Origin: Collinsella sp.
Lineage (GTDB): Bacteria > Actinomycetota > Coriobacteriia > Coriobacteriales > Coriobacteriaceae
DNA: 62,277 nucleotides
Assembly: GCA_019419625.1 (NCBI GenBank)
Contig: DXZO01000060.1
Coordinates: forward strand, 1-62,277
Direction: 5' to 3'
The notes beneath the pieces are model-generated. The model was given only the letters and a program-made list of their open reading frames with translations. It had not been told where the DNA came from and did no database searches. Positions 38,401 to 46,267 of this stretch are shown in pieces (position 1 is the stretch's first letter; each line of letters starts with the position of its first letter). The translations under genes and the position numbers were made by a program.

Positions 38401-41400
38401 CATCAACGGCAAGCTCATCACCGGCTCTTCGATGAGCGTGGACAACGGCTATGCCGAGAAGAAGCAAACGAAGGAGGGCCTCAAGGACGGGGAGCACTAT
38501 CAGGTTAACTTCTCGAAGCTCACCTTTAACAAGCCGGGCACGTATAAGTTTGCTATTAACGAGCTGGTCCCGAATGGCGGTCTCGGCGAGTGGACGTATG
38601 ATGCGCACACCTATACCCTGACCATCACCGTAACCGATGAGGGCGGCAAACTTGTGGCCCGCGCCGATGGCGCGACCGGCTCGGAAGGCTTCATCTTCAC
38701 CAATAGGTATCGCACCTCGACGAGCTACGAGCTCCAGGGCGGTCTGGAGATCGTCAAGACGCTCAACGGGCACGACCTGCATGCCGGCATGTTTAGCTTT
38801 ACGGTAACGGGCGAAGACGCCGCCTCGACCGATAAGCTCAACAAGCTGCTGCGCGCAGATGAGGGCAAGCTCACCGTGACAAACGATGAGCCGCAGGCCG
38901 ATGGCACGTCCCATACCGGCATTTTGGGTGGCCTGACCTTTGCGACGGAAGATGCGGGTAAGACGTTTACTTACAAGGTTGTCGAGAATGGCGGCGGCAA
39001 GGGCGGCTATACATACGACTCCACCTATTGGATGGTAGAGATTGCGGTTAATAATCGCCGCGATGGTTCGCTCTATACCGTGACCACGGCCAAGCACTAT
39101 GACGCCAATGAAGCTGAAGAGCCCCACGATAAAAAGATCTTCAGCTCCGAGAGCGGTACCGCCAAGGCTCAGGTGTTATTTACCAACAGCTACGCTGCGA
39201 CCGGAACATTCGACGGTCTTACTGCCGAGAAGGTGATGGACTCTGGCGATAAGATTGAGGCTGGCCAGTATACCTTTGACTTGTATGCCGAGAAGGCCGA
39301 TGGCTCGCTCGAAAAGATGGATGAGGGCGCGACTCAGACGGGCGAGAACGGTACCGCTACGGTCGACTTTGGTAAGGTTTACTTTAAGCTTGGCGATGCC
39401 ACCAGCGGAACTCATGAGCAGACGATTGACCTTGCCGGCGCCGTCAACGATGGCATTGCCATCAAACGACACAATGCCGACCACACCACTACCTATAGCT
39501 TTAACCTGGTGGCAAAGGAGCGCTTGACCAGCCTGCCCGAGGGCGTGCGTCCCGTGGATACGTCCGCGACGTGCCGCGTGCTGCTCGAGGTGACCGACAA
39601 CAACGACGGCACGCTGACGCCCAAGGTGACCTATCGCAATGGTACCGAGAACGGCAAGATCGTCTTCCACAACACACGCGATAAGGTCAAGACGATCGGC
39701 ACGGTCACGGAGCCCAATGTGGACATCGACGGGCAGCTGCTCTTCGTGGGCGACTCCTACGTCTACACCATTAACTGGGTCAACACCGAGGCCGATGCCA
39801 ATGGCAACTTGGTTTCGGCCAACGTGACCGTGACCGACAAGCTTCCTGCCGGCGTCGTGTTCGAGGCCTTTGAGGGCGAGTATGCCGATAAGGGCGTCGC
39901 GAGCGGCCAGTCGCTTACTTGGGACCTGGGTAAGCAACCCGCGGGCAGCCACGGTTCGGTGCGCGTGCGCGTCAAGATTACCGAGGACGCTGTGAAGGAT
40001 GCTCAGGGTGCGGTCGGCACCGTTGAGAACAAAGCTACCGTAACGGTTGACAACAAGAGCTATACCGGCACCACGACCAACTACGTGCCCAAGAAGTCCG
40101 AGAGCGATGCTCAGGATTCGACGGGGTCGGGTGTGGCGCTGGGCGACGAGCTCACCTACACCATCGGCTACAAGAACACTGAGGGCGCGCCTGACACGGT
40201 GACGATTACCGATACCGTTCCCGCGGGGACCGAGTTCGTGGAGTTCGCGGGCGACCATAAGGATGCCGGCTCCAAGGACAACGACGGCAACCTCACCTGG
40301 GCGCTGGCGGACGTTCCCGCCGGTAAGGAGGGCACGGTTCAGTTTAAGGTCCGCGTGACCGAGGACGCGTTCAAGAGCGGCGGCGCTTCGGGCGACATCT
40401 CCAACCAGGCGTCGGTGGCGGTCGGCAACAACCCTGCCGTCAAGACCAACACCACTACCGATGAGGTCTCTGACGGGCGCCTGACGTTGAGCAAGACGGT
40501 CACGGCCGCCGAAGGCATCACCGCGCCCAACAAGGCTTTTACCTTTAAGGTGCTGCTCTACCAGGCCGATGGCACAACGCCTCTGGTCGGCACCTTTGCG
40601 TTCGCCGGTCGCCCCGGCGGCACCAATGGCACTTATATAAGCGGACAGATCAAGAGCGGTGACACCATTGCGCTCAAGGCTGGCGGCTCCGTCACGGTTA
40701 CCTTGCCCACGGGTGCGCACTACGAGGTGCAGGAGCTCGACTCCAAGGGTGAGCTCATGACGAGCGAGGACGGCTTTACGATTGCCGATAAGGCGAATCC
40801 CCAGAAAGGTACCGTTGGGCAGGCGACGCAGGTGGGCTTCACCAACGTCTACAGCGTGGAGGCCACGAAGGTGGAAAACGCTTTTAAGGTGCAAAAGAAG
40901 ATCTCCGGACGCAACTGGATGACATCGGATGCCTTTACCATGACGCTGACTGCCCAGGGCGAGGCACCTATGCCCAAGGGCGTCAAAGACGGCGTGTCGA
41001 CGATTGAGCTGCACAAGGATGCCCAGGTCGGCAACTTCGGTACCATCGAGTACACCAAGCCCGGTACCTATACCTATGTGATTACCGAGCAGTCGGGTGA
41101 CGAGGCGGCACTCACGTTTTCGAAGGCCACCTATCGTGCCACCGTTACGGTGACCGACGAGGGTGCCGGTAAGCTGTCTGCCAAGACCAAGATTGCACAG
41201 CTGACCGACGATGCGGGCGACGCTGCTGAGCGCACGGTCGAGGCGGCGGTCTTTACCAACACCGCCAAGACTGGCAGCCTCACCGTCAAGAAGACGGTCG
41301 TCGGCGGCGACAGCCAGCGCGAGTTCGGCTTTGCGGTCACGCTGGCCGACGGGGACGGCGTGACCGTCTCCGGCACCTTCGGCAAGGGCGAGCACGCCGT

Positions 41401-44400
41401 GACCTTCACGGACGGCAAGGCGACCTTCAAGCTTAAGGACGGCGAGGAGAAGGCCGTCGCCGGCCTGCCCGTGGGCGTGCGCTACACCGTGGCCGAGGAC
41501 GCCGTTGAGGGCTACACGACCACGGTCAACGGGGCCGACGGCTCCAAGGCCGAAGGCGCCGTGACCGAGGACGGCGCGACCGTCGCGTTCACCAACACGT
41601 ACGGAACGGCCACCGAGGGCAGGGACGTCTCCACCGCGGGACTCTTCACCAAGACGCTCAAGGGTCGCGACTGGGCGGAGGGCGACAGCTTCCAGTTCGC
41701 GCTCGCGGGCGAGGACGGCGCCCCCATGCCCGAGGGCTCTGCCGACTGCTCCAAGACCGTCAGTGTGACGGCCGCCGCCGGCACCAGGGCGGGCGCTAAG
41801 GTCACCTTCGACTTCGGCTCCATCCGCTACACGCTCGATGACATCAAGGATGCCGAGTTCGCCGAGGTCGGCGGCAAGCGCGTGCGCGCCAAGACCTTCA
41901 CCTACACGGTGCGCGAGGTCAGGCCCGATGACGGCTCTGCCATCGCCGGCGTGGCCTACGACGGCCACGTCGCCACGATGACGGTGACCGTGACCGATGA
42001 CGGCTCCGGCAACCTCGCGGCCACGACGCCCGCGATCGCGGAGGTGAGCGGCGGCGACTTCGTCAACACCTACACGACCGAGCTCGACTACTCGGCCCGC
42101 GCGGGCGTGCGCCTGTCCAAGACGCTCTGTGGTCGCGCCATGGAGGCGGGGCAGTTCGCCTTCACCGTGACCGCGGACGCCGAGACGGCCGCCAAACTCG
42201 GCCTTAAGACCGACAAGGACGCCTACGCCGTGGCCGCGGCCGATGACGGCGCGGCCGACCTGGTCGACCTCATCGGCGGTGCCGCGGAGGGCGACGTGAA
42301 GTTCACCGATGCCGATGCGGGCAAGGTCTACCGCCTCACCGTCGCCGAGACCAAGCTCGGCGGCGAGGGCTACGCCAACGACACCGCGCCGCGCACGGTG
42401 ACCATCGCGCCCGCCTACGATACCGCGACGGGCAAGCTCATAGTCGCGACCACGGTTGCCAAGGACGGTGTCGAGGTTACCCGCAGCGAGGTCTCCACGG
42501 CAGATGACGCCATGGCGACGCCCGCGCCCGTGACGGTCGCGTTTCAGAACTCCTACGAGGCCACCGGAACGCTCGGCGGCGAGGGCAACGTGTCAATTAA
42601 CGCCACCAAGACGCTGACGGGCCGCGCCGCGACGGCGGGCGAGTTCTCGTTCTCCGTCCGCGATGCCCGGGGCAACGTGGTCGCGATCGCGTCCAACCAG
42701 GCCTCCGGCGACGGCGAGGCCGCGGACCTTGCGTTCTCGCCCGTTGCCTACACCACCGACGCTCTCGAGCGGATGGTGGCGGACGGCACCGCCACCAGGG
42801 CCGCCGACGGCTCCTGGGTCATTCCCTATACCGTATCCGAGGACGGCACGGACCGGCTGCCCGCGGGCGTGACGGCGACCGCCTCGAGCTTCGATATCAC
42901 GGTCAAGGTGACCGATAACGGCAAGGGCGGGCTGGATGTGGCCGTGGTCTACCCCGAGGGCTCCGACGGCACGCTGTCGTTCGTGAACGGCTACAGCGCC
43001 GGCGAGGCGACGGTCGACCTCTCGGGCACCAAGACGCTGGCGCTTAGCCAGGCCGGGCTCGGCCTCACGCAGGCCGACATCGCGGGCAAGTACACCTTTA
43101 AGATCACGCCGCTGGACGGCGCGCCCGCGCCGGTCGACGCCTCCGGCAAGACGGTGACCGAGGCGACCAACGACGCCGCCGGCAACGTCGAGCTGGGCCG
43201 CGTCACGTTCGGGCAGCCGAGCGACCTCGACGACGCCGAGATCGACGGCCAAGGCCTGCGCACCAAGACGTTCGCCTATCGGGTGAGCGAGTCCGGTTCG
43301 GTCGACGGCGTGGTCAACGACGCGACGGCGACGAGGACCTTCACGGTCAAGGTGGTCGAGGACACCAACGCGGGCACGCTCGTCGCGGAGGTCCTGCCCG
43401 CAGAGGGTACGCCCGAGGGCAAGGGCGCGTTCGAGTTCACCAACACCTACGGCGTGAACCCGACGCCGAGCTCCGTCACCGACCAGATCAAGGTGAACAA
43501 GAAGCTCAAGGGCCGTGACCTGGCCGAGGGCGAGTTCGAGTTCCAGTTGGTCGAGCTTGCCGCCGACGGCAGCGAGAGCGTCGCGGCGACGGGCAAGAAC
43601 GCCGCCGACGGCACGGTCGCGCTCAGTCCCGTCACCTACACCGCGCCCGGCATGCACAGCTACGAGTTGCGCGAGGTCGCCGGCACGGCGGGCGGCGTGA
43701 CATACGACAAGGCGACGTACCGCGTGCGCACGACGGTCACCGATGCCAAAAACGGTACGCTCGCCGTCAAGCACGAGCTGGCGGATGCCGAGGGCAATGC
43801 CGTGGGCGACACCTCGGTGACCTTTACCAACGGCTACGAGGCCGCACCCGTCACCCTCAAGCTGGGCGCCGCCAAGGTGCTCAAGGGCGCCGAGCTCAAG
43901 GCGGGCCAGTTTAGCTTTGAGCTCAAGGGCCGGGACGGCAAGGTCATGTCGACCGCCAAGAATGCCGCGGACGGCAGCGTCACGTTCGATGCGCTGACCT
44001 TCAAGCAGGCTGGCACCTACACCTTCACGGTGAGCGAGGTCGACGACGGCCAGGCGCACGTGACCTACGACAAGGCGGTGCACAAGATCGTCGTCACGGT
44101 GAGCGACGAGGCGGCAGACGGCACCAAGACGGGCTATCTGTCGGCGAAGGTCTCCTACGAGGGCGACGCCAACATGCCGCCGGTCTTCACCAACAGCTAT
44201 GCCGAGGAGCCCGGGACCCCCGGCACCCCCGAGAACCCCGGCACGCCGGGCGGTGGCTCGGGCGGCGGTTCAGATAACGGCTCCGGCAGCGGCGCTAGCG
44301 GTGACGGCTCCAAGGGCGGCATGCCCGACACCGGCGACCGCAGCCTGCCGCTTGAGGCGCTCGGCGCCATGGCCGGCATCGGCGCGCTGGCCGTCGCGGG

Positions 44401-44431
44401 CGGCGCGGTCCTGTACCGCAGGCGCCGCTAG
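32453..44431 (+). CDS. Giant cell-wall-anchored adhesin with isopeptide (Spy0128/Cna-B-like) repeats
   Basis: A surface protein of 3,992 aa. It has a signal peptide (residues 1-50, cleavage near ATSASA). A fibro-slime/PA14-like head at about 170-400 contains FKFSGDDDVWVYIDGVLV. SpaA/Cna-B-like domains lie at about 410-850. At least a dozen pilin isopeptide-type repeats run from about 960, recognised by KxLxGRDWxxGDxF, FxxITYTKPGTYTYTIKE and TFTNxY. Two DUF11-like domains are near 2417-2670, then more repeats to about 3917. A Gly/Ser/Pro linker precedes the sorting signal MPDTGDRSLP, a hydrophobic helix and YRRRR. Likely a rigid, self-crosslinked stalk with an adhesive tip. The ATG at 32453 follows GGGGAGGG. 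No sortase gene lies nearby. GC rises sharply after about residue 2,940. Confidence 0.88.
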   Translation: MNRVCARAREMLKPFGKKTNTAKRALRVLAVPLAACALMFGATSASADQAVPFSNHTVQTVNPTGTTVNLFDYWVVNGDNDSSKNINNDNKNDNTGINKDHQLKFNGGAGSGINKWTGKSVIGGFGRLSFVKNTLVKGYPSINAGTYTSYNTHGTYKDESLDYLFNNDSQANGKQDGKAVYNNVQGLFQLKDGYYVYDSYGSDGNYAVYNFTTNSFDVYNKAGVYKDSVSDANRGQFFPFDSADKVFEERNGRLSPIGITDGTNDKLNHHFGMSMTTEFVQPAGGKTTDNNDMVFKFSGDDDVWVYIDGVLVGDLGGIHEKATLDINFATGVVRVGHIDGANGSPKYFPDTTIKAMFKAAGADTSNRRFSGNTFLNSSKHTLSFFYLERGAGASNMSLKFNLTTLPSSEVEKVDQNGEAVQDAKFALYQSDASWKTQGDPIAQGTTDDKGRLVLLKSDDGSVLSFDNQHADGHNYFVLKETGLPAGYRSSLTSSTNATPGELHLQYKAAASGTGGVVVAPQTTVTTANNEQWTGSRMWLNGGYLAAKETISLSKETKDNKDKPISSGTTFAVVLKRTDETKKDTDEKAWTAVTGNPLNGYKLCSKHGIEGAVEAAKSADTSVFGVNTKGDYEVTVRSLPGDIEKYAAMMTDKSKAEYTVAVYHTTASSLAGATKDNTSMVKYQTINRQFSTVIHLTNVQNRLFVQKVDDLGKPVNGATFELYKAEGVIGDSPSTYAIKSGAEPYDTVQANGMTYPYDIEGAACFPLDSAKHAPLIKGTYYLRESVSPDGHEINNTITKVIVDDSGVYVDAGEEGDGVLSMSGPGSLIASLAQFGSPDSIDNTLTHIKGKLQSATGSDASENLTWGQTSTAKGVTPSLADNLMHMRYDKTMQGAKTILRYVEDGGERNGKLATIFADTGINRMALYQDDDATNGTDLGTLQLNHLFTTATAVQYTDRRVARLQVTKTVTADSGLTAPTKDANGSDLTFTFKFTLPESQKGYEAHVFDASGKAVGKSFTLKNGDTHSIKAGETIRVYDLKQGDKYSVSELTTKGEESSGNVLASIVNTVTGSADESVLPAGFSLVKRKVGGEEQSGTGNTIEGKIVALAGGQIPAENTLEFTNNYSANRVTLEAKNGLSAKKVLEGRDWADGDSFTAQLTADDGVPMPGGAKSKVATVELTNDQPATFGDITYTKPGTYTYTIKEVIPGSDAGADGISYSAAVYTATVVVEDNHAGALAVASVKVVQECDDAGADTKTDVAGKVATFTNHYDTHEAKITIHAQKILTDNAGSFPLSQNAFSFTLEGVGGYADVNAVFSPNTVDASVTAPMPEGAEDNTVTVGNNADGTVAWPAISYTAKADAGRAYVYKFAENPGSIAGMTYDGSVYYAVVRNAKKGAGIQTSIEYYKVAEDGSVEKLDNNATPSFTNIYSVDPTSVILQGQKTVSGRDWNQDESYTFNLAAAADDDGATSLGKTTKQAVTDGVVVINTNQAVASAPTSGRVASFSFVGTEAAPTVTFNRAGTFSFNITEKAAQDGQAGMSMDKHTARATVVVTDLDESGNHMGKLRVSSVTYANTGASDADKAVTDKAAFTNVYHASGTFDGVTVSKTLEGRASAAGQFTFAVTDLWYNGVQTSVDGAEASLSNTAAGAGVSGAVVGASGQEKLFARELTEQDLGRTFAYRIHENQPAAAGYTYDTGYTGDAIVLVKVLARENDPAKLYTVTTVLKGAGVTELLGDGTDASALTDEKIVELKQKPNTYVQQYDASEAGATTPAVSFVNRYTASLDYGAAGGLQIEKTLTYPKDATIFGSPKSTFRYIVKPADEISASKVGISTNGKVFETANVEANAPKTVSLVPAGGLTFTQDDAGKTFTYTVSEIDDKATGYTYDETVHTVKAVVADNGDGTLRVTTSVSKQVDGEDELEGQWIYPSNATSAGVATVKFKNTYTVTEAATYTPSVTKVVVGADAPDKFTFAMTAADDATKTAINGKLITGSSMSVDNGYAEKKQTKEGLKDGEHYQVNFSKLTFNKPGTYKFAINELVPNGGLGEWTYDAHTYTLTITVTDEGGKLVARADGATGSEGFIFTNRYRTSTSYELQGGLEIVKTLNGHDLHAGMFSFTVTGEDAASTDKLNKLLRADEGKLTVTNDEPQADGTSHTGILGGLTFATEDAGKTFTYKVVENGGGKGGYTYDSTYWMVEIAVNNRRDGSLYTVTTAKHYDANEAEEPHDKKIFSSESGTAKAQVLFTNSYAATGTFDGLTAEKVMDSGDKIEAGQYTFDLYAEKADGSLEKMDEGATQTGENGTATVDFGKVYFKLGDATSGTHEQTIDLAGAVNDGIAIKRHNADHTTTYSFNLVAKERLTSLPEGVRPVDTSATCRVLLEVTDNNDGTLTPKVTYRNGTENGKIVFHNTRDKVKTIGTVTEPNVDIDGQLLFVGDSYVYTINWVNTEADANGNLVSANVTVTDKLPAGVVFEAFEGEYADKGVASGQSLTWDLGKQPAGSHGSVRVRVKITEDAVKDAQGAVGTVENKATVTVDNKSYTGTTTNYVPKKSESDAQDSTGSGVALGDELTYTIGYKNTEGAPDTVTITDTVPAGTEFVEFAGDHKDAGSKDNDGNLTWALADVPAGKEGTVQFKVRVTEDAFKSGGASGDISNQASVAVGNNPAVKTNTTTDEVSDGRLTLSKTVTAAEGITAPNKAFTFKVLLYQADGTTPLVGTFAFAGRPGGTNGTYISGQIKSGDTIALKAGGSVTVTLPTGAHYEVQELDSKGELMTSEDGFTIADKANPQKGTVGQATQVGFTNVYSVEATKVENAFKVQKKISGRNWMTSDAFTMTLTAQGEAPMPKGVKDGVSTIELHKDAQVGNFGTIEYTKPGTYTYVITEQSGDEAALTFSKATYRATVTVTDEGAGKLSAKTKIAQLTDDAGDAAERTVEAAVFTNTAKTGSLTVKKTVVGGDSQREFGFAVTLADGDGVTVSGTFGKGEHAVTFTDGKATFKLKDGEEKAVAGLPVGVRYTVAEDAVEGYTTTVNGADGSKAEGAVTEDGATVAFTNTYGTATEGRDVSTAGLFTKTLKGRDWAEGDSFQFALAGEDGAPMPEGSADCSKTVSVTAAAGTRAGAKVTFDFGSIRYTLDDIKDAEFAEVGGKRVRAKTFTYTVREVRPDDGSAIAGVAYDGHVATMTVTVTDDGSGNLAATTPAIAEVSGGDFVNTYTTELDYSARAGVRLSKTLCGRAMEAGQFAFTVTADAETAAKLGLKTDKDAYAVAAADDGAADLVDLIGGAAEGDVKFTDADAGKVYRLTVAETKLGGEGYANDTAPRTVTIAPAYDTATGKLIVATTVAKDGVEVTRSEVSTADDAMATPAPVTVAFQNSYEATGTLGGEGNVSINATKTLTGRAATAGEFSFSVRDARGNVVAIASNQASGDGEAADLAFSPVAYTTDALERMVADGTATRAADGSWVIPYTVSEDGTDRLPAGVTATASSFDITVKVTDNGKGGLDVAVVYPEGSDGTLSFVNGYSAGEATVDLSGTKTLALSQAGLGLTQADIAGKYTFKITPLDGAPAPVDASGKTVTEATNDAAGNVELGRVTFGQPSDLDDAEIDGQGLRTKTFAYRVSESGSVDGVVNDATATRTFTVKVVEDTNAGTLVAEVLPAEGTPEGKGAFEFTNTYGVNPTPSSVTDQIKVNKKLKGRDLAEGEFEFQLVELAADGSESVAATGKNAADGTVALSPVTYTAPGMHSYELREVAGTAGGVTYDKATYRVRTTVTDAKNGTLAVKHELADAEGNAVGDTSVTFTNGYEAAPVTLKLGAAKVLKGAELKAGQFSFELKGRDGKVMSTAKNAADGSVTFDALTFKQAGTYTFTVSEVDDGQAHVTYDKAVHKIVVTVSDEAADGTKTGYLSAKVSYEGDANMPPVFTNSYAEEPGTPGTPENPGTPGGGSGGGSDNGSGSGASGDGSKGGMPDTGDRSLPLEALGAMAGIGALAVAGGAVLYRRRR

Positions 44432-44442
44432 CGATATGGACG

Positions 44443-44478
44443 AGTGGGGCGAATCCATCCGATGGGTTCGCCCCACTT
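44443..44478 (+). terminator. Hairpin after giant adhesin gene
   Basis: A perfect 11-bp stem AGTGGGGCGAA / TTCGCCCCACT, extended by further pairing in the loop, starts 12 bp past the stop. Only TTGC follows, so termination is moderately supported. Confidence 0.6.
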
Positions 44479-44510
44479 GCCGTGGCGGGCGGGAGCAGGT
44501 AAGATATACC

Positions 44511-44635
44511 GAGCGCCTAGCGCGTTCGATGGGTTCGGATGACGACATGTTCCGAATCTGGTCAGGTCCGGAAGGAAGCAGCCATAAGGAGCCTCTGTCG
44601 GGCATCCGAATCCATCGAGCGCACGGGCGCTTTTT
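44511..44635 (+). ncRNA. ffs: Signal recognition particle RNA (small, 4.5S-type)
   Basis: The universal SRP domain IV is present: TCAGGTCCGGAAGGAAGCAG, closed by CCGAATCTGG and following bases. The outer stem pairs GCGC..GCGTTCGATGGGTTCGGATG with CATCCGAATCCATCGAGCGC, and TTTTT follows. Together with Ffh it targets signal-peptide and membrane proteins. No Alu domain is visible, consistent with a short bacterial SRP RNA; the ends are approximate. Confidence 0.93.
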
Positions 44636-44648
44636 GGTGCCGCGATGC

Positions 44649-44743
44649 GGTCCCGGTGCCGGCGGGCTGTTTGGTGTCTCGCTGGTCCTCGGCTTTGCCT
44701 GCGGGATCGCTCGACTACCAAACAGCCCGCCGGCACCGGGACC
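44649..44743. repeat. Long-arm hairpin, copy C
   Basis: Perfect 27-bp arms (44649-44675, GGTCCCGGTGCCGGCGGG..., and 44717-44743) flank a 41-nt centre containing GGTCCTCGGCTTTGCCTGCGG. Outer TTTTTGG / CCAAAAA add further pairing. It follows the SRP RNA and is non-coding. Confidence 0.75.
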
Positions 44744-44883
44744 ACTTCGTCCAAAAATCACCCGTAAAGGCGCGTTAGTCTAATTAAATCTATCCCTTAA
44801 GGAATGCGGCTTGCTAGTGTTGTCTGGGCATTGATGGCTACGTGGTTCAAGAGACGGCGGCGTTGGCATCTGTTTTAACAAGT

Positions 44884-44930
44884 AAAGAGGCCCGCTTCCT
44901 TCGTTTGAGTTGGGGAAGCGGGGCCTCTTT
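44884..44930 (-). terminator. Terminator of first LANTG protein gene
   Basis: Stem AAAGAGGCCCGCTTCC with GGAAGCGGGGCCTCTTT (one bulged base), 45 bp beyond the minus-strand stop; A-rich left flank gives a U-tract on the minus strand. Confidence 0.8.
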
Positions 44931-44974
44931 TGGTTTTGGGCTTGCAGATTGGCAAAGGCGACGTTCGCTGGCAG

Positions 44975-45967
44975 CTACCTTGAGTTCTTGATGCGGCGTA
45001 TAGCCGTGGCGGTTATTCCGAGGCCTGCGGCGGCGATTGCTGCGAGTGCGATTGCGCTCGGTGCTGCGTCTCCCGTGTTCGCGAGCTTGCCGGCGGTCGT
45101 ATCTGCTTGCTTGCCGCTGCTCGAGTTCGCCTGCTTGGTGGAGCTTGGCGAGGTGTCTTTACCGGTCGCGGACGAGCCGGTGGGCGGTGTCGCCTCGGCG
45201 GGTTGCGTTGAGCCGGAGGGAGGCACTGTCTCGGTCGGTTTCGCTATCTCGGGCGAGGTGGCCTTGTCTGCCGCGGCCTTAGCCTCTTCGTATGCCTTGC
45301 AGGCGTCGTCATAGGCCGCTTGCGCCTTTTCCAAATCGCCGAGGAGCGCATCTCGCTTGGCTACGTCCTCATCGATGTGGGCTTTGGCTTCCTCTGCCTC
45401 ACTTTCGAAATACTGAACCCGTTTTTCCTGGCTTTCGAGCCGGCGTTGGCAGCGGTGAAGATCATCTTCACAAGATTTTTCTCGCCTTTCTGCCGACATG
45501 ATCTCACCTCGCAACTGCTTAATAGTTTCGTTAGAAGCTCCGTCGTCGATTGCCTTATTTAATTCTGCCTGAAGGCCGCTTGTCCGGTTGTGGGCCTCAT
45601 CGTATTTGGCTTGGGCTGCATCGACGTCCGCTTGCATAGCGGGAAGGGGCTCCCTCCGTTTGGCGGCTTCCGCCACCACCATGTCGTAGATCTCTTGAAA
45701 AGCGGCAATGTCATCATCGATTTCCGCAAGTTTCTCGGGACTTGCGGCAACTTTTGCGGCCTCGAGGTTTTTGAGCGCTTCCTGCATGGCTGCATACGCT
45801 TTTTCTTTTGCGGCGGCCGCATCTTCCGTCTGCAAGGCAACTGCACCGGTGGGGGAACTGGTTTCTGCCGCTATCGCCGTTGCGGGGGCGATTCCCGCGA
45901 CAAGTGCCGCGGAAAGGGCGATGCCCACGGTTGCTCGTCTTGCTCTTCTTGCGAGAATGTCGTTCAT
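44975..45967 (-). CDS. Coiled-coil cell-wall-anchored surface protein (LANTG), copy 1
   Basis: A 330-aa surface protein. The signal peptide runs to about residue 34 (VGIALSAALVAGIAPATAIAA). A long, charged alpha-helical coiled coil follows (about 50-235: EKAYAAMQEALKNLEAAK, SGLQAELNKAIDDGASNETI, RRLESQEKRVQYFESEAEEA). Then comes a Pro/Ser/Thr wall-spanning region (about 236-290). The sorting signal LANTGDAAPS at residue 295 precedes a hydrophobic helix and a basic tail (RRIKNSR). The layout resembles M-protein-like adhesins. Function unknown; predicted to be covalently bound to peptidoglycan by a sortase not in the window. It is paralogous to the next gene. Confidence 0.85.
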   Translation of the reverse strand: MNDILARRARRATVGIALSAALVAGIAPATAIAAETSSPTGAVALQTEDAAAAKEKAYAAMQEALKNLEAAKVAASPEKLAEIDDDIAAFQEIYDMVVAEAAKRREPLPAMQADVDAAQAKYDEAHNRTSGLQAELNKAIDDGASNETIKQLRGEIMSAERREKSCEDDLHRCQRRLESQEKRVQYFESEAEEAKAHIDEDVAKRDALLGDLEKAQAAYDDACKAYEEAKAAADKATSPEIAKPTETVPPSGSTQPAEATPPTGSSATGKDTSPSSTKQANSSSGKQADTTAGKLANTGDAAPSAIALAAIAAAGLGITATAIRRIKNSR

Positions 45968-46181
45968 CTCGGCACCTCATTTCAAGGGTTGGCGACTAAC
46001 TTGGTAGCACTAATGTAAGTATATCAGGCGGTTTGCCCGCCATTGATCGGGCGTGCGCGTATACCCCTTGATTAACAGCCATTAAATCTATCCCTTAAGG
46101 AACGCGGCTTGCTAGTGTTGTCTGGGCATTGATGGCTGCGTGGTTCAAGAGACGGCGGCATTACCATTTGTTTTTACAAGT

Positions 46182-46224
46182 AAAGAGGCCCGTTTCCCTG
46201 GGTTGGGGAAACGGGCCTCTTTTT
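46182..46224 (-). terminator. Terminator of second LANTG protein gene
   Basis: Stem AAAGAGGCCCGTTTCC with GGAAACGGGCCTCTTT, flanked by A and T runs. Compensating changes relative to copy 1 (C-G pair replaced by T-A) preserve the stem. Confidence 0.85.
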
Positions 46225-46267
46225 GTCTCTGGGTTTGTGGATTGGCGAAGGTAGTATGCTCTGGCGG

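Larger units (their letters stand above)
44783..46023. repeat. Tandem duplication, left unit
   Basis: ATTAAATCTATCCCTTAAGG at 44783 and at 46081 marks the same end of two units of about 1.25 kb (offset 1,298 bp). Each unit carries a terminator, one LANTG protein gene and its upstream region (shared up to TAATGTAAGTATA). The ends are nearly identical; the middle of the gene differs. Confidence 0.85.

Noticed and set aside
39176..41968. 930-codon minus-strand frame inside the giant adhesin
   Set aside because: Antisense to a repetitive coding region; repeats explain the long open frame, and no start site or protein motif is present.
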